64,000 nt of DNA from Pseudomonadota bacterium (lineage in GTDB: Bacteria; Pseudomonadota; Alphaproteobacteria; Acetobacterales; Acetobacteraceae), in assembly GCA_021845595.1 (NCBI GenBank), contig JAJZVV010000010.1:1-64000 (forward strand). The letters run 5' to 3'. The first letter of the stretch is position 1; each line of letters begins with the position of its first letter. This document shows positions 1-8,061 of the stretch, piece by piece. A program made the translations under genes and the position numbers. Under the pieces are notes generated by a model. That model did no database searches. It was not told the DNA's origin and saw nothing but the letters and a program-made list of their open reading frames with translations.

Positions 1-2
1 AG

Positions 3-116
3 GCGCTGCGAACGATGGACGAGTTGTGGAAGGCGCTCGGCCCGGCCGCCGACACCTTCAGCCCCGCCGAATGCAGTAACTACTTCCGTCATGCCGGATA
101 TTTCCAGTCAGACTGA
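3..116 (+). CDS. IS630-family transposase, C-terminal end (partial)
   Basis: The reading frame is open from the window edge and ends at TGA 114-116. It encodes a tail of 37 residues that includes LWKALGPAADTFSPAEC and NYFRHAGYF. This Ser-Pro-x-Glu-Cys-x-Asn-Tyr-Phe ending is typical of IS630/Tc1-like DDE transposases, and the catalytic domain would lie outside the window. The right end of the element should lie within a few tens of bases of the stop; a TA dinucleotide at about 124 could be its target boundary, but no inverted repeat can be confirmed with one end only. Family assignment is by recall of the C-terminal motif. Confidence 0.7.
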   Translation, partial: ALRTMDELWKALGPAADTFSPAECSNYFRHAGYFQSD

Positions 117-137
117 AATTGCTCTAGCCGGCTCGGC

Positions 138-1451
138 TCAGGCGGCGGACCCTCCGGCCATTGCCGCGGCCGGCACGGCGCGCGTGCGGATGCCGAGCGA
201 GAGCACCACCATCCCGGTCAGCGCCACCGCTCCGGCGACGACGAACGACGAGGCATAGCTGCCGGTCCATTGCAGCGCGAACCCGGTCACCGAGGGCGCA
301 ATGATGCCGGAGATGTTGCTCAGCGCGTGGGTGAACCCGCTCACGCCCCCGACATGCTCGGCGTCGACCAGTTCCTGGCTCATCGCCCACAGCGCCTGCG
401 GCACGGCGACGATGAACAGCGTCGCGAAGGCCAGCAGCGCCACCGCCTGAGCCGCGCTGGCAGCGAGAATGGTGAGGAAGATGCAGGCCGCGGCGCAGCC
501 GAGCGCGGCGATCGCCACCGTCTTGCGCGCCCACAGCCCGTTGCCGCTGCGCTTGAGCAGCGCGTCAGAGAGGATGCCGCCGGCGGTATAGCCGATCATC
601 CCGCCGATCCACGGAATGACGCTGACGACGCTCATGGTGCGAAGGCTGAGGTGGAACGCGTCGACGAGGTAGCTCGGCAGCCAAGAGAGGAAGAAATAAA
701 GGACGTAGTTGCCGCAGAACAGCCCGGCGGCGAGCGCGAGCACGCTGGGGCGGATCAGATAGGCGCCGAGGCTGCTCGCGTGCGCCGCCTCGCTCGGCAC
801 GTGCGCGGCCCGGCTTTCCTGGATGATGCGCAGTTCGGGCGCGTGCACCTTCGGGTGCTGCGCCGGCTGGTCGGTCACCAGCGTCCGCCACGCCAGCGCC
901 CAGCCGAGCCCGATCACGGCGATGACGACGAAGGCGATGCGCCAGCCATACGAGGCGGCGATCAGCCCGACCACCGGCCCGGCCAGCGCCGAGCCGAGCG
1001 GCTGGCCGGCGAAGGTGACGCCGATCATCGTCGCCGTCTCGTGGCGGGGGAACCAGTTGCAGATCGCCTTGTTGGTCGTCGAGCACATCGGTCCTTCGCC
1101 GACGCCGAAGGCGACGCGGGCGAAGAGCAGGGTGAAGAAGCCCGAGACCAGCGCGGTCAGGCCGCAGCAGACGGACCACAGCGCCATCGCCCAGGCATAG
1201 ACGCGGCGCGGCCCGAACCGATCGGCGAGATGCCCGCCGATGAAGCAGAACAGCGCGTAGCCGAAGAAGAAACTGGAGAAGATCAGCCCGAGCTGCGCGG
1301 CGCTCAGGCCGAGATCCTTGCGCACCAGCGGCGCCGTCACCGAGAGCGCGGCCCGGTCCATGTAGTTGATCATGCCGGCGCCGAACAGCAGCGACGCGAC
1401 GACGAAGCGATAGCGGCCCGCGAACACGTTTCTTCTCCCAAACACGGTCAT
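138..1451 (-). CDS. MFS transporter, anion:cation symporter-like
   Basis: This 437-residue protein has about twelve hydrophobic segments. The first carries INYMDRAALSV, and the loop between helices 2 and 3 has the MFS signature GGHLADRFGPRRVY. The combination resembles the ACS family (hexuronate, glucarate, phthalate and related organic anions). The ATG at 1451 (MTVFGRRN) was chosen because a longer frame would run into the divergent gene starting at 1540 and adds only low-complexity sequence. It is transcribed away from the molybdenum hydroxylase operon from an 88-bp shared intergenic space, so it could import an aromatic or heterocyclic acid used by that operon. The substrate is inferred only. 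Confidence 0.85.
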   Translation of the reverse strand: MTVFGRRNVFAGRYRFVVASLLFGAGMINYMDRAALSVTAPLVRKDLGLSAAQLGLIFSSFFFGYALFCFIGGHLADRFGPRRVYAWAMALWSVCCGLTALVSGFFTLLFARVAFGVGEGPMCSTTNKAICNWFPRHETATMIGVTFAGQPLGSALAGPVVGLIAASYGWRIAFVVIAVIGLGWALAWRTLVTDQPAQHPKVHAPELRIIQESRAAHVPSEAAHASSLGAYLIRPSVLALAAGLFCGNYVLYFFLSWLPSYLVDAFHLSLRTMSVVSVIPWIGGMIGYTAGGILSDALLKRSGNGLWARKTVAIAALGCAAACIFLTILAASAAQAVALLAFATLFIVAVPQALWAMSQELVDAEHVGGVSGFTHALSNISGIIAPSVTGFALQWTGSYASSFVVAGAVALTGMVVLSLGIRTRAVPAAAMAGGSAA

Positions 1452-1539
1452 CCGCCAGCAAACTCCGAACCGGTCGGGTTTGACAAGCCTGCGCCGCCCG
1501 GCCGATCGTGACGGCGAAGAAACCGGCGGAAACCCGTGC

Positions 1540-2382
1540 ATGGACGCCTGGCTGCGCCCGACATCGCTGGCCGATGCGCTGGCCGCGCTCGCCGCCGGGC
1601 CGCGCGTCATCCTCGCCGGCGGCACCGACCTCTATCCGTCGCACGTCGCCCGCCCCCTCCCCGGCCCGATTCTCGACATCACCGCCCTGCCCGACCTGCG
1701 CCGGATCGAGGCGCATCCCGGCTATTGGCGCATTCCGTGCCTCGCCACCTGGTCCGACGTGATCGGCGCCGACCTGCCGGCGCTGTTCGATGGGCTGCGC
1801 GCCGCCGCGCGCCAGGTCGGCGGCGTGCAGGTGCAGAACGCCGGAACCGTCATCGGCAATCTCTGCAACGCCTCGCCCGCCGCCGACGGCATCCCCAACC
1901 TGCTGGCGCTCGACGCCACGGTGGAACTCGCCTCGCGCGCCGGCACGCGCCATCTGGGGGTGGCGGACTTCGTCCAGGGCAACCGCCGCACCGCGCGCCG
2001 GCCGGACGAGCTTGCCGTGGCGCTGCGCATCCCGCGCCCCGCGGGCCCGGCCCTGGGCGTGTTCGAGAAGCTCGGCGCCCGGCGCTATCTGGTGATTTCC
2101 ATCACCATGGTCGCGGTGGTGGCGGAATTCGACCCGGCCGGGCGCATCCGCCGCGCGCGCGTCGCCGTCGGCGCCTGCGGCCCGAGGGCGCTGCGACTGC
2201 CGGGGCTGGAAGCGGCGCTCGCCGGGCGCCGCCCGGAGCCCGATCTCGTCACCCCGGATCTCGCCCCGCTGGCGCCGATCGACGATGTCCGTGCCAGCGC
2301 CGGCTACCGGCTGCAGGCGACGGAAGAACTGCTGCGCCGCGCGCTCGGCGCGCTGGGCACGTCCCGCGCGCGGGCGGCGTGA
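1540..2382 (+). CDS. Molybdenum hydroxylase, FAD-binding subunit (CoxM/XdhB type)
   Basis: This 280-residue protein is the medium, FAD-binding subunit of a xanthine dehydrogenase-family molybdenum hydroxylase. The FAD pyrophosphate motif VILAGGTDLYP lies near residues 24-34 and the second flavin motif QNAGTVIGNLCNASPAAD near residues 101-118. The C-terminal part matches the CO-dehydrogenase flavoprotein C-terminal domain. It passes electrons from the FeS centres of the next gene to an acceptor. The ATG at 1540 directly precedes the conserved start of the family (a Leu-Arg-Pro-x-Ser-Leu-like motif). Its TGA overlaps the GTG of the downstream gene, so the two are translationally coupled. Confidence 0.9.
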   Translation: MDAWLRPTSLADALAALAAGPRVILAGGTDLYPSHVARPLPGPILDITALPDLRRIEAHPGYWRIPCLATWSDVIGADLPALFDGLRAAARQVGGVQVQNAGTVIGNLCNASPAADGIPNLLALDATVELASRAGTRHLGVADFVQGNRRTARRPDELAVALRIPRPAGPALGVFEKLGARRYLVISITMVAVVAEFDPAGRIRRARVAVGACGPRALRLPGLEAALAGRRPEPDLVTPDLAPLAPIDDVRASAGYRLQATEELLRRALGALGTSRARAA

Positions 2383-5126
2383 GCGTGATCGGGTTCGTCC
2401 TCAACGGCAGGCCGGTCGTCGCGACCGCGCCGCCGGCGCAGCGGCTCGCTACCGTGCTGCGCGACGCGTTCGGCCTCACCGGCACCAAGATCGGCTGCGA
2501 CGCCGGCGATTGCGGCGCCTGCACCGTGCTGCTCGACGGCGCGCCCGTCTGCGCCTGCCTCACCTCGCTCGGCCAGGTGGAGGGCCGCGCCATCGCCACC
2601 GTCGAAGGACTGGCGGCGGAGCGCCTGGCACCGCTGCAGCGCGCCTTTCTCCGCCATGGCGCGGCGCAGTGCGGCATCTGCACCCCCGGCATGCTGATGG
2701 CCGCCGTTGCCCTGCTCGCGCGCACGCCGCACCCGGACGAAGCGGCGATCGCCGATGCACTCGGCGGCGTGCTTTGCCGCTGCACCGGCTATCGCGCCAT
2801 CATCGCCGCCGTCGCCGACGCCGCCGCCACGCTGCCCGCCGAGCCGGAGGCCGGCGCCGCGGTGGGCGCGCGAGTGGCGCGGCGCGACGGGGTGGAGAAG
2901 GTCACCGGCCGCGAGCGGTTCGGCGCCGATGCCCTGCCCGCCGAGCCGTTCCTCACCGTGCGCGCGGTCCGTTCGCCGCACCCGCACGCGCGCTTCGTGA
3001 TCGGCGACCTCGCGCCCCTCTTCGCCGCCCATCCCGCCCTGGTGCGGGTGCTGACGGCGGCCGACGTGCCGGGCAGCCTGCGCTACGGCATCTACGCCAC
3101 CGGCAAGGATCAGCCGGTGCTCGCCGAGGGACGGGTGCGCCATCGCGGCGAGCCGGTCTGCGCCCTGGTCGGGCCGGCCGAGGCGCTGGCGGCGATCGCC
3201 GAGGCCGAGGTGCCGATTACCTGGGACCCTCTGCCGCCGGTCCGGTTCGACGATGCGACCTGCAGCGAGGCGCTGCACGCGCATGCGCCGGGCAACATCC
3301 TCTGCCGCGGCCGCGTCCGCGCCGGCGATCCGGACGCCGCGCCGCCGCCGGGCGCCGTCCACGCCGCCATCGCCATCGAGACCAGCTTCGTCGAGCACGC
3401 CTATGTCGAGCCGGAAGCCGGCTACGCGCGCCGCGTCGGCGAGCGGATCGAGATCATCGCCTGCACCCAGACCCCCTACATGGACCGCGACGAAATCGCC
3501 GCCATCCTCGGCATCCGGCCCGAACAGGTGCGCATCGTGCCGACCGCGGTCGGCGGTGGCTTCGGCGGCAAGCTGGATCTGTCGGTCCAGCCGTTGATCG
3601 CGGTCGCCGCGTGGCTCACCGGCCGGCCGGTGCGCATGGTCTATTCGCGCCCGGAGAGCATGGCGAGCACGACCAAGCGCCACCCCGCGCGCATCCGCGC
3701 GGAGGCGGTGGCCGGCGCCGACGGGCGGCTGTTCTCGGTGCGGTTCCATGGCGATTTCAACACCGGCGCCTATGCGAGCTGGGGCCCGACGGTGGCCAAT
3801 CGCGTCCCCGTCCACGCCACCGGCCCCTACGCGGTGCCACATGTGCTCTGCACCAGCGCGGCGATCCACACCACCGATCCGCCGGCGGGCGCTTTCCGCG
3901 GCTTCGGCGTGCCGCAGGCGGCGATCGCGCACGAGGCTTTGATGGATGCGCTCGCCGACCGGCTCGGGCTCGATGCGCTGGAGTTCCGTCTGCGCAACGC
4001 GCTGCGGCCGGGCTGCCGCACGCCGACAGGCCAGGTGCTGGGCGCCGATGCGGCGCTGGCCCTGTGCCTGGAGGCGCTGCGGCCACGCTGGCGCGCCTGG
4101 CGGGACGAGGCCGCGGCCTTCAACGCCGCCAACCGGGGCCCGGAGCGGCTTGGCCCCGAACGACGCGGCGTCGGCATCGGCTGCATGTGGTACGGCATCG
4201 GCAACACCAGCCTCTCCAACCCTTCGACGATGGCGATCGGCCTGGCCCGCACCGGGCGTGTCGTGCTGTTCTCCGGCGCCGTCGATATCGGGCAGGGATC
4301 GAACACCGTGCTGGCGCAGATCGCCGCCGATGCGCTCGGCGCGCCGCTGGCCGCGATCGACCTCGTCACCGGCGATACCGACCGCACCCGCGATGCCGGC
4401 AAGACCTCCGCCTCGCGCCAGACCTTCGTCAGCGGTAGCGCGGCCCGGCTGGCGGCGCTGGCGCTGCGGGCGGAGATTCTGCGCCGCGCCAACGCCGGTG
4501 CGGCGGCGCGCATCGGCTTCCTGCCAGGGGCGGTGCAGGTGAGCGAAGGGACCGAGAGCAGCCTGCTCGCGCTCGAGACCTTGCCCGCCGATGCGGACGG
4601 CATGGTGCTGCGCGCCGAAGGACATTTCGACCCGCCGACCACCCCGCTCGACGAAGACGGCCAGGGGATTCCCTACGCCAGCTTCGCCTTCGCGGCGCAG
4701 ATCGCCGAGGTCGCGGTGGACACCGCGCTGGGCACCGTCACGGTCCGCCGCATCGCCGCCGCCCACGAGGTCGGCCGCGCCATCAACCCGACGCTGGTGG
4801 AGGGCCAGATCCACGGTGGCATCGCCCAGGGGCTCGGCCTCGCCCTGATGGAGGAGTATGTGCCCGGCCGCACCGACAATCTGCACGACTATCTGATCCC
4901 GACCATCGGCGACGTGCCGCCGATCGAGGTCACGCTGATCGAGGAGCCGGACCCGCTCGGCCCGTTCGGCGCCAAGGGGGTGGGCGAGCCGGCGCTGGTC
5001 GCCACCGCGCCGGCGATCCTCAACGCCATCGCCGCCGCCACCGGCGCGCGTGTCACCCGCGTCCCGGCGACGCCCGAGCGCGTCCTCGCCGCCATCCGCG
5101 CCGCCCGCGACGGAGGACGCGCATGA
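2379..5126 (+). CDS. Molybdenum hydroxylase, fused [2Fe-2S] and molybdopterin subunits
   Basis: This 915-residue protein joins the small FeS subunit and the large catalytic subunit of a xanthine dehydrogenase-family enzyme. Residues 1-150 hold both [2Fe-2S] sites: the plant-type Cys40, Cys45, Cys48 and Cys60, then CGIC and LCRCTGY. From residue 170 on is the molybdenum-cofactor domain, with VGGGFGGK, FRGFGVPQ, IGQGSNTV and the GVGEPAL motif carrying the presumed catalytic Glu. Such enzymes hydroxylate N-heterocycles or aldehydes with water as oxygen donor. GTG 2379 overlaps the preceding stop; a second GTG at 2385 is possible. The reductase downstream makes a nicotinate-like substrate plausible, but specificity cannot be read from sequence. 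Confidence 0.88.
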   Translation: MSVIGFVLNGRPVVATAPPAQRLATVLRDAFGLTGTKIGCDAGDCGACTVLLDGAPVCACLTSLGQVEGRAIATVEGLAAERLAPLQRAFLRHGAAQCGICTPGMLMAAVALLARTPHPDEAAIADALGGVLCRCTGYRAIIAAVADAAATLPAEPEAGAAVGARVARRDGVEKVTGRERFGADALPAEPFLTVRAVRSPHPHARFVIGDLAPLFAAHPALVRVLTAADVPGSLRYGIYATGKDQPVLAEGRVRHRGEPVCALVGPAEALAAIAEAEVPITWDPLPPVRFDDATCSEALHAHAPGNILCRGRVRAGDPDAAPPPGAVHAAIAIETSFVEHAYVEPEAGYARRVGERIEIIACTQTPYMDRDEIAAILGIRPEQVRIVPTAVGGGFGGKLDLSVQPLIAVAAWLTGRPVRMVYSRPESMASTTKRHPARIRAEAVAGADGRLFSVRFHGDFNTGAYASWGPTVANRVPVHATGPYAVPHVLCTSAAIHTTDPPAGAFRGFGVPQAAIAHEALMDALADRLGLDALEFRLRNALRPGCRTPTGQVLGADAALALCLEALRPRWRAWRDEAAAFNAANRGPERLGPERRGVGIGCMWYGIGNTSLSNPSTMAIGLARTGRVVLFSGAVDIGQGSNTVLAQIAADALGAPLAAIDLVTGDTDRTRDAGKTSASRQTFVSGSAARLAALALRAEILRRANAGAAARIGFLPGAVQVSEGTESSLLALETLPADADGMVLRAEGHFDPPTTPLDEDGQGIPYASFAFAAQIAEVAVDTALGTVTVRRIAAAHEVGRAINPTLVEGQIHGGIAQGLGLALMEEYVPGRTDNLHDYLIPTIGDVPPIEVTLIEEPDPLGPFGAKGVGEPALVATAPAILNAIAAATGARVTRVPATPERVLAAIRAARDGGRA

Positions 5127-6616
5127 GCCGCCCGCCCGGCACCACCCATGCCGCCACCGACGCGCCGGCAGCGGCGGCGCTGAATGAGGCGACGAAGCCG
5201 ACGCCGGGCATCGTCACCTGCGACGCCTGCCCGGTGCTCTGCCGCATCCGCACCGGCCAGACCGGTGCCTGCGACCGCTACGCCAATCTGGGCGGCGTGC
5301 TGACCCGGCGCGACCCGCTCGCCATCCTCGCCCGCGCGCCGGAGGCGGTGCGCTTCCTCGGGCCCGACTGGGACGGCAATCCGATCGCGGCGCGGGATCT
5401 GTTCGTCACCGGCATCGGCGCCGGCACCACCTATCCGGACTACAAGCCCGCCCCCTTCATCGTCGGCAGCGAGATCGACGGGATCGACATGGTCACCGTC
5501 GTGACCGAGGGGATTTTTTCCTATTGCGGGCTGAAGGTGAAAATCGACACCGATCGGCATCTCGGCGCGGAAACGGCGCTGGTGCGCGCCGAGGGCGAGG
5601 TGGTCGGGCACGTCACCACGGCGGAATATGGCAGCCAGATGCTGAGCCTCGGCGGCGTGCGCCACCTCACCGGCGGCTCGAAGCGCGAGGGCGTCGTCAC
5701 CTGCGCGACGCTGCTGGCGCTGGCCAATGGCGGCGCGGCCGACCTCGCCATCGATGGCGGCGCGCGCCTCCGGGTCCAGTCCGGCGCCGCCCCGGTGATC
5801 GATGGCGTGCCCGAGGCGCGCATGCGCGTCGGCTGCGGCTCGGCAACGATCGGCATTTTCGCCCCGCAATGGCTCGGCCACACCGACGAGGTGATCGTCG
5901 TCGACGACCACATCACCGGCGTGCTCACCGAGCACCAGGCCGGCCGCTTTCTCGCCATGCGCCCGGCGGGCATCCGCGTGCGCGGCCGGCGCTCGACGCC
6001 GGGGCGCTATTTCCAGGTCGCCCAGCCCGGCCAGGGCTGGGGCGGCACCGACATCGCCGATCCGCTCGCCATTATCGAGCGCATCGACCCGGGCACCGCC
6101 TGGCCCGGGCTGCGGCTGCTGATGGTCTCGACCACCGGCGAGCACGCCGCCTGGTTCGTGCTCGACGAGGCGCTGCGCCCGCGCCCGGCGCCGATGCCCG
6201 AGGCGGTGTCGGCGGTGGTGGCGCGGATCGGGGAGAATTGCGAGCCGGCGCTGTGCACCGTGCTGTTCATGGCCGGCGCCGGTGGCTCGCTGCGGGCGGG
6301 CGCGACGACCAACCCGGTGCGGCTGACGCGGAGCGTGCAGGCCGGCCGCACCCGCGTCACCGCCGGCGGCGCGCCGGTCTATGTCTGGCCGGGCGGCGGC
6401 ATCACCTTCATGGTCGATGTCGCCGCGATGCCGGCGCAAGCCTTCGGCGACGTGCCGACGCCGGCCCTGGTCGCGCCGATCGAGTTTCTCATCCCGCGCG
6501 CCGATTATCTCGCCGACGGCGGTCACGCCGAGCGCATCCGGAGCCTGGCCGAACTCCGCGCCGAGCGCACCCGCGTCGCCGATCTGCCGGCGACGACCCG
6601 GTTTCCGCTGCCGTGA
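5123..6616 (+). CDS. 6-hydroxynicotinate reductase-like iron-sulfur protein
   Basis: This 497-residue protein has an N-terminal cysteine cluster, CDACPVLCRIRTGQTGACDR at about residues 33-52, that could bind a [4Fe-4S] centre. The remainder resembles proteins annotated as 6-hydroxynicotinate reductase, which reduces the ring to the tetrahydro-oxo product in anaerobic nicotinate breakdown by Eubacterium barkeri. I recognise this family together with UPF0280 and DUF1185 neighbours from other alphaproteobacterial operons. Its ATG overlaps the upstream stop (ATGA) and its own stop overlaps the next GTG. The gene family call is good; the exact substrate is inference. Confidence 0.72.
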   Translation: MSRPPGTTHAATDAPAAAALNEATKPTPGIVTCDACPVLCRIRTGQTGACDRYANLGGVLTRRDPLAILARAPEAVRFLGPDWDGNPIAARDLFVTGIGAGTTYPDYKPAPFIVGSEIDGIDMVTVVTEGIFSYCGLKVKIDTDRHLGAETALVRAEGEVVGHVTTAEYGSQMLSLGGVRHLTGGSKREGVVTCATLLALANGGAADLAIDGGARLRVQSGAAPVIDGVPEARMRVGCGSATIGIFAPQWLGHTDEVIVVDDHITGVLTEHQAGRFLAMRPAGIRVRGRRSTPGRYFQVAQPGQGWGGTDIADPLAIIERIDPGTAWPGLRLLMVSTTGEHAAWFVLDEALRPRPAPMPEAVSAVVARIGENCEPALCTVLFMAGAGGSLRAGATTNPVRLTRSVQAGRTRVTAGGAPVYVWPGGGITFMVDVAAMPAQAFGDVPTPALVAPIEFLIPRADYLADGGHAERIRSLAELRAERTRVADLPATTRFPLP

Positions 6617-7476
6617 CCGTCCACGCCGCGCTGCTGGCCGACGGGCGGCTGCATCTGCAGCACGGGCCGATCGACTGTCTGTGCCGCGCCGAGGGGCCGG
6701 GGCCGGAAATCCGCCGCGCCTACGCCCAGGCCGCCGCGGCCTTCCCCGCCATCCTGCCCGCGCTCTGCGCCGAGCTGCCGCTGCTGCGCGCGCGGCTGCC
6801 CGCGCCGCTGCCGAACGCGACGGTGGCGCGCGCGATGCACCGTGCCTGCCTGCCCTACGCCGAGCGCTTCATCACCCCGATGGCAGCAGTGGCCGGCGCC
6901 GTCGCCGATCATCTGCTCGCCGCGCTGATCCACGGGCGGCGGCTGCGCCACGCCTTCGTCAACAATGGTGGCGACATCGCCGTCCACCTCGCCGCGGGCG
7001 AACGGCTGCGATGCGGCGTGGTTACGGACCCCGCCGCGCCGGCCATCGACGGCGTGGTGGTGCTGGATGCGGCGCTGCCGGCGCGCGGCATCGCCACCTC
7101 CGGGCGCGCCTGCAAGGGCAGCGGCGGGCGCAGTTTTTCGCTCGGCATCGCCGACGCGGTCACGGTGCTGGCGCCGACCGCCGCCGCGGCCGATGCCGCC
7201 GCCACCGTCATCGCCAACCAGGTCGATCTGCCCGGCCACCCGGCCATCGTCCGCCGCCCCGCGGCCGCCATCGATCCCGACAGCGATCTCGGCGCGATCC
7301 CGGTCACCTGGAGCCTCGGTCCGCTCGCCGCCGCGGAGATCGACGCCGCGCTCGCCGCCGGCCACGCTCTGGCCGAGCGGTTGGTCCGCGACGGACGTAT
7401 CCTCGCCGCCATGCTGGCGCTGCGCGGGCGGATGCGCCTCGCCGGCGCCCCGTTGCTGATGGAGACTGCCGCATGA
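6613..7476 (+). CDS. UPF0280 family protein (ApbE superfamily)
   Basis: This 287-residue protein starts at GTG 6613, inside the stop of the previous gene. It carries HAFVNNGGDIAVHL near residues 116-129, then RGIATSGRACKGSGGRSFSLG and a late IANQVDLPGHPAI stretch. These are features of UPF0280, a family placed in the ApbE superfamily; ApbE proteins attach FMN covalently to target proteins. No function is established for UPF0280. Its fixed position next to an FeS reductase suggests a maturation or flavin-related role for that enzyme, which is inference. It ends four bases into the next gene. Confidence 0.8.
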   Translation: MTVHAALLADGRLHLQHGPIDCLCRAEGPGPEIRRAYAQAAAAFPAILPALCAELPLLRARLPAPLPNATVARAMHRACLPYAERFITPMAAVAGAVADHLLAALIHGRRLRHAFVNNGGDIAVHLAAGERLRCGVVTDPAAPAIDGVVVLDAALPARGIATSGRACKGSGGRSFSLGIADAVTVLAPTAAAADAAATVIANQVDLPGHPAIVRRPAAAIDPDSDLGAIPVTWSLGPLAAAEIDAALAAGHALAERLVRDGRILAAMLALRGRMRLAGAPLLMETAA

Positions 7477-8048
7477 TCCGCAAGCTGCTGACCATCGTCG
7501 AGGAAACCCACCGCGAGGCCGAGCACGATATCCGCCCGCCCGGGCGCAAGGCCGCCGCCATCGCGGTGATCGCCAATCCCTGCGCCGGGCGGTTCGTCGA
7601 GGATCTCGGCGAGCTGATCGCCATCGGCGAAATGCTGGGCGGGCTGCTCGGCGAGCGGGCGGTGCGTGCCCTCGGCATCGCGCCGCACGAGGCGGAGAGC
7701 TACGGCAAGGCGGCGATCGTCGGCGAGGATGGCGAGCTGGAACATGCCGCCGCGATCCTCCACCCCAAGCTCGGCGCGCCGCTGCGCCAGGCGGTGGAGA
7801 AGGGCGCGGCGCTGGTGCCGAGCGCCAAGAAGCGGGCCGGCATGGGCGCGGCGATCGACGTTCCGCTCGGCCACAAGGACGCCGCCTTCGTCCGTAGCCA
7901 TTTCGACGCCATGGAGGTGCGCGTGCCCGACGCGCCGCGGCGCGACGAGATCGTGGTCGCCGTGGTGGTCACCGATTCAGGCCGGCCACTGCCGCGCATC
8001 GGCGGGCTGCGCGCCGACCAGATCGAGGGCAAGGACGGTCTGCGATGA
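7473..8048 (+). CDS. DUF1185 'amino acid synthesis' family protein
   Basis: This 191-residue soluble protein begins MIRKLLTIVEETHREAEHD and includes AIAVIANPCAGRFVEDL and AAIDVPLGHKDAAFVRSHFD. These mark the DUF1185 family, named for a weak link to amino acid synthesis; its real reaction is unknown to me. It starts in an ATGA overlap with the UPF0280 gene and is followed after 13 bases by the ABC permease. Its conserved company with a 6-hydroxynicotinate reductase-like protein suggests a step in ring-opening or later handling of an N-heterocycle. Confidence 0.75.
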   Translation: MIRKLLTIVEETHREAEHDIRPPGRKAAAIAVIANPCAGRFVEDLGELIAIGEMLGGLLGERAVRALGIAPHEAESYGKAAIVGEDGELEHAAAILHPKLGAPLRQAVEKGAALVPSAKKRAGMGAAIDVPLGHKDAAFVRSHFDAMEVRVPDAPRRDEIVVAVVVTDSGRPLPRIGGLRADQIEGKDGLR

Positions 8049-8061
8049 CGCCGCCGATCTG

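Noticed and set aside
2304-4886. An 860-codon minus-strand frame opposite the molybdenum hydroxylase
   Set aside because: It lacks recognisable domains and is antisense to a gene with all FeS and Mo-cofactor motifs in order.
5119-5130. Possible frameshifts between the operon genes from 1540 to 11332
   Set aside because: Each junction is a normal ATGA, GTGA or TGATG stop-start overlap, and each protein has complete family ends.
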